NCBI RefSeq assembly: GCF_020510665.1
Contig: NZ_CP075187.1
Span: forward strand, 1,880,501-1,944,500
DNA length: 64,000 bases
Direction: 5' to 3'
Source of the DNA: Dechloromonas denitrificans
GTDB lineage: Bacteria; Pseudomonadota; Gammaproteobacteria; Burkholderiales; Rhodocyclaceae
The translations under genes and the position numbers were made by a program. Within the stretch, counting starts at the first letter, position 1, and each line of letters opens with the position of its first letter. Under the pieces are notes generated by a model. That model ran no database searches and was not told where the DNA came from. It worked only from the letters and a program-made list of their open reading frames with translations. Below are positions 60,184-64,000 of this stretch, one piece after another.

Positions 60184-61155
60184 ATGACCACGGTTGATCA
60201 ACTCAGTACAGACTGCCCCACAAATAATCCGACAGAGGGAGCTCGCCGCCTGATCGACGGAGAAGAACGGGTTTTCTATGATGGCTACTGGATCAAGACC
60301 TACCCGGTCCCGGCGGATACGCTGGAAGCAAAAAAACGACTGATCGAGGGCCTGACGCGCCGTTTGTTCAACCACACCGAACACGGCCTCAACATTCCCG
60401 GTACCCGACTGGCCGAAGCCAAGGCGGCCCACGAATCCGAAACCGACCCGGCGCGCAAACGGGTCAAGGCAGCAATGCTCGCCGGGGCCTATTTCAATCG
60501 GGCTACCGATATTTTCCGGCGCCTGGTCGAATTGCAGGCCGACGGAATCGAGATCAGCAGCGACGATGCGCTGATGCGTGAATGCGGACAATGCCTGCTT
60601 GATGCCATGGCGCTCGGCCGCTTCGTCCTGCATCGCAGCGGTGAAGAAGGAATTGACGAGTTGTGGGGCGAGCCTTTCCGGGCTTTTTCTATTCCGCTCG
60701 AAGATTTTTACGAAAGCCGCTACATCAAAATCGGGCAAACCATGCGCGATATCGACAAAATCGCCAATGCCATGATCAACAATTTTTCGGTCATCGAACC
60801 ATTTTCAGCCATCGAAAGCCCGGTTCGCGATTTTGCCAATGCCGCCAAGATCAAGGCAGAAAACCTGCGTACCGACCATGATATTTTTGAAGTCTGGTCA
60901 CAACTGGTCACGGCCGCCGAACGCCTGGGCAATTTCACACCACGGTCGCAAGCCATCGAAAAACGCCAGCCCGACCTGTTCGGCCATCGCATCTCCGATG
61001 GCCTGCTACTCATTCGCCAGGGGCGTGACCTGATTTTCTATCTCGCCCGAGCCCGCACTCCGATGCCCAAAAGCACCCGTGACTATATCGAGCGTTGCGA
61101 GGTTTACCTCAACTCGGGCCGCCTCCCCTTCATTCCCGCCCCCTTGCCTGCCTGA
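60184..61155 (+). CDS. Unrecognised helical protein
   Basis: The 323-residue soluble protein is not recognised. It begins with a short strand-like part (GEERVFYDGYWIKTYPVPAD) and is then mainly helical and highly charged, with KKRLIEGLTRRLFNHTEHGL, AKAAHESETDPARKRVKAAM, FESRYIKIGQTMRD-like segment YESRYIKIGQTMRDIDKIAN and DYIERCEVYLNSGRL. No signal peptide, membrane helix or catalytic motif is evident. It stands alone, 140 bp after modC; codon use matches the neighbours. Confidence 0.75.
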   Translation: MTTVDQLSTDCPTNNPTEGARRLIDGEERVFYDGYWIKTYPVPADTLEAKKRLIEGLTRRLFNHTEHGLNIPGTRLAEAKAAHESETDPARKRVKAAMLAGAYFNRATDIFRRLVELQADGIEISSDDALMRECGQCLLDAMALGRFVLHRSGEEGIDELWGEPFRAFSIPLEDFYESRYIKIGQTMRDIDKIANAMINNFSVIEPFSAIESPVRDFANAAKIKAENLRTDHDIFEVWSQLVTAAERLGNFTPRSQAIEKRQPDLFGHRISDGLLLIRQGRDLIFYLARARTPMPKSTRDYIERCEVYLNSGRLPFIPAPLPA

Positions 61156-61157
61156 CC

Positions 61158-61403
61158 TTACTCCGCTTCGAGCGTCAGCAGCAGCGCCCCTTCATCCACC
61201 GTGTCGCCGGCGATAACGTGGATAGCGACCACCTTGCCGGCGTGCAGCACGGGAATATCGAGCGCCACTTTGCCGGTCTCCAGCGTCAGGATATTGTCGC
61301 CAAACGATATTTCGTCCCCGATCTCGACAAGAATTTCAAGAATGAACACCGGGCCGCTGGCGCATGAACCGCAACTTTGCCAGCACTCGGGATACTTCGG
61401 CAT
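61158..61403 (-). CDS. Mini lipoyl-domain protein with N-terminal CX3CX2C
   Basis: The 81-residue protein has a single biotinyl/lipoyl fold: VFILEILVEIGDEISFGDNI, ETGKVALDIP (candidate lipoylated lysine in the GK turn) and GKVVAIHVIAGDTVDEGALL. Before it are only about 18 residues, MPKYPECWQSCGSC, carrying a CX3CX2C motif. Stand-alone lipoyl domains usually serve as swinging-arm carriers. The start is ATG 61403 or ATG 61424; longer frames run through a tRNA gene and are rejected. It is convergent with the unknown gene, two bases apart. Confidence 0.75.
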   Translation of the reverse strand: MPKYPECWQSCGSCASGPVFILEILVEIGDEISFGDNILTLETGKVALDIPVLHAGKVVAIHVIAGDTVDEGALLLTLEAE

Positions 61404-61446
61404 TCGAACAGAAAATTGGCGCATTCGATATTTTAGTGGATAGGCC

Positions 61447-61474
61447 TTGCATTCCGCGATTTTGTACGTATAAT
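61447..61474 (+). promoter_or_regulatory. Promoter of the tRNA-Arg pair
   Basis: TTGCAT (61447-61452), 16-base spacer, perfect TATAAT (61469-61474), followed by a GC-rich discriminator GCGCCCC. That discriminator is typical of stringently controlled stable-RNA promoters (ppGpp/DksA). Confidence 0.75.
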
Positions 61475-61490
61475 GCGCCCCTCTGACAGC

Positions 61491-61567
61491 GCGCCCGTAG
61501 CTCAGTTGGATAGAGTATCTGGCTACGAACCAGAGGGTCGGGCGTTCGAATCGCTCCGGGCGCGCCA
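61491..61567 (+). tRNA. tRNA-Arg (anticodon ACG), copy 1
   Basis: Acceptor GCGCCCG/CGGGCGC, anticodon stem TCTGG/CCAGA with loop CTACGAA, T-arm GGGCG-TTCGAAT-CGCTC, encoded GCCA end. The 77 bases are identical to copy 2. Confidence 0.97.
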
Positions 61568-61628
61568 ACAGAAAAGCAGTAAGCCGGTTTCAAAAATCGG
61601 TGAGTCAATGAAGTTGAGTTTTTACAGC

Positions 61629-61705
61629 GCGCCCGTAGCTCAGTTGGATAGAGTATCTGGCTACGAACCAGAGGGTCGGGCGTTCGAATCGCTCCGGGCG
61701 CGCCA
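61629..61705 (+). tRNA. tRNA-Arg (anticodon ACG), copy 2
   Basis: Identical in all 77 bases to copy 1, repeated at an interval of 138 bp and read from the same promoter, with a terminator just after it. Confidence 0.97.
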
Positions 61706-61721
61706 GTAAAACCAGACATTC

Positions 61722-61749
61722 AGGCCAATCTCCGGATTGGCCTTTTTGT
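61722..61749 (+). terminator. Terminator of the tRNA-Arg pair
   Basis: Stem AGGCCAATC/GATTGGCCT with loop TCCG, followed by TTTTTG. Confidence 0.88.
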
Positions 61750-61827
61750 TTTGGGCGAAACACTATTCATTTGCCGCGAAGCCTCGTAGACTTTGCGGCT
61801 ATTCATTTCCAGCGACAGGCAAGGTCC

Positions 61828-63492
<1,665 letters not shown>

Positions 63493-63519
63493 GGAGACAG
63501 GATCGCTGCACCCGCCTTG

Positions 63520-63548
63520 CGATGATGGAGAGCCTCGCGCCATCATTG
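63520..63548. repeat. Imperfect inverted repeat (dispersed-repeat-like)
   Basis: CGATGATGG (63520-63528) with CCATCATTG (63540-63548), one mismatch. Its loop AGAGCCTCGCG is complementary to CGCGAGGC of the next repeat at 63579. Confidence 0.45.
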
Positions 63549-63572
63549 CGATGGCTGCAGCACTAAAACACC

Positions 63573-63648
63573 GTCATCGCGAGGCCGCTGGCCGTAGCGA
63601 TCCAGTGGACGTCAAAAATCCGGATTGCTTCGCTTCACTCGCAATGAC
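63573..63648. repeat. Dispersed repeat with GTCATCGCGAG...CTCGCAATGAC ends
   Basis: A 76-bp near-palindromic unit: GTCATCGCGAGG at the left and ACTCGCAATGAC at the right, with ATTGCTTCGCTTC inside. This matches the widespread intergenic GTCATTGCGAG...CTCGCAATGAC repeat seen in many proteobacterial genomes. No other copy was noticed in this window. Confidence 0.55.
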
Positions 63649-63661
63649 CGGACAAAACAAA

Positions 63662-63694
63662 ACGGGCGCCATTTCGGCGCCCGTCTTTCTTTTT
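63662..63694 (+). terminator. Terminator downstream of ettA
   Basis: Perfect 9-bp stem ACGGGCGCC/GGCGCCCGT, loop ATTTC, then CTTTCTTTTT. It is 170 bases after the ettA stop, beyond the repeats. Confidence 0.8.
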
Positions 63695-63722
63695 GCCCCC
63701 GCCGTAGCGGGGTCCAAAAACC

Positions 63723-63998
63723 TTAGTGTTTCAGATTGGCAGAAAACACTGCCTTGGATTTTTCTGAAAACTGGAATTCGTTGAATGCACGGCTGATTTC
63801 AGCGTCGTTGCGACCTTCGGAATGATCCTCGAAACTGATGCCGAGAAGTTTGCCGTTGGCTGCCAGCGTCTGGAAGGCGAAACGCCAGCGTTGAGCTTCT
63901 GCCAGCCGCTCACGTAGTTCGGCTTCGTTTGAAATCGTAATACCGGCTTTCTTCAGGGAATCCAGGAATTGTTCGAAGGATTCGTTGCTCAAACTGCC
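63723..63998 (-). CDS. Hypothetical protein, 5' end outside window
   Basis: The minus-strand frame is open to the right edge. At least 89 residues are seen from TTG 63992, ending in FNEFQFSEKSKAVFSANLKH. It has ESFEQFLDSLKKAGITISNE and an acidic, charged composition (LRERLAEAQRWRFAFQTLAA). Not recognised. The true start may be upstream of the window. Confidence 0.6.
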   Translation of the reverse strand, partial: GSLSNESFEQFLDSLKKAGITISNEAELRERLAEAQRWRFAFQTLAANGKLLGISFEDHSEGRNDAEISRAFNEFQFSEKSKAVFSANLKH

Positions 63999-64000
63999 CA

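Noticed and set aside
61336..61719. Open frames running through the tRNA-Arg genes with a repeated peptide
   Set aside because: The repetition is due only to the two identical tRNA genes; not coding.
63696..63713. CCCCGC-CGTA-GCGGGG hairpin as a minus-strand terminator
   Set aside because: It is not followed by a T-tract on the minus strand.

Overview
The window is a GC-rich, densely packed chromosomal segment of a betaproteobacterium. Gene content and protein flavour point to the Rhodocyclales (Dechloromonas/Azonexus-like); this is inference from gene families and codon bias, not from an rRNA. The evidence includes a phasin (polyhydroxyalkanoate granule), CcoG, DctA/DctB/DctD, a tandem glycine riboswitch before gcvTHP, DksA, and many GTG/TTG starts. 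No rRNA, CRISPR array, prophage or integrase was seen. The only mobile element is one intact IS4-family insertion sequence.

Layout. 1-6.5 kb: 3' part of tex, a ferric-reductase-like flavocytochrome, an ArsC/YffB-like protein, Hsp33 (hslO) with an eroded zinc site, a membrane histidine kinase, and an aminotransferase divergent from a MarR regulator that share two matching palindromes. 6.9-13.9 kb: FAD-linked oxidase, rimO, fpr with a divergent LysR regulator, a SCO1-type lipoprotein, a double-receiver protein, and another LysR regulator. 14-16.5 kb: a tight four-gene unit of DODA-type dioxygenase, cytochrome b561 and two YceI proteins. 16.5-20 kb: a REC-DUF3369-GGDEF-EAL protein, a small ORF, tRNA-Arg(TCT), tRNA-Pro(TGG) and dksA. 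20-34.9 kb (minus strand): the translation/RNA block pnp, rpsO, truB, rbfA, infB, nusA, rimP, then rluB, scpB, scpA, a LAB_N protein, trpS, an M50 protease, a YciO-type protein and a PHP phosphoesterase. 34.9-42.1 kb: glycine riboswitch, gcvT-gcvH-gcvP, an unrecognised protein and a radical SAM protein. 42.1-46.8 kb: ccoG, a leucine-rich-repeat protein kinase, the IS4 element and a DUF3597 protein. 47-50.8 kb: parC, a small protein, a phasin and a FliL-like protein. 51-58.1 kb: a C4-dicarboxylate block with a sigma-54 promoter, aspA, dctA, a TSUP permease, dctB and dctD. 58.2-64 kb: modB-modC, an unknown protein, a mini lipoyl-domain protein, two identical tRNA-Arg(ACG), ettA, dispersed-repeat-like hairpins and a partial ORF.

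How the parts work together. The clearest circuit is DctB-DctD acting through sigma-54 on aspA-dctA: the 404-bp gap before aspA holds a near-consensus -24/-12 promoter and two palindromes 33 bp apart. Glycine cleavage is controlled by a tandem riboswitch whose terminator stem overlaps the end of the second aptamer. Two essential translation/transcription units (rimP-nusA-infB and rpsO) have terminator-like hairpins between a perfect TATAAT and the first start codon.

The most unusual observations are: an IS4 element inserted exactly at the centre of a terminator hairpin; Hsp33 keeping only one cysteine of each zinc-binding pair; an 81-residue lipoyl carrier with an N-terminal CX3CX2C motif; a radical SAM protein with CX4CX2C spacing downstream of gcvP; and the dioxygenase/b561/YceI/YceI unit. 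No obviously novel large system is present; most of the window is conserved housekeeping DNA.
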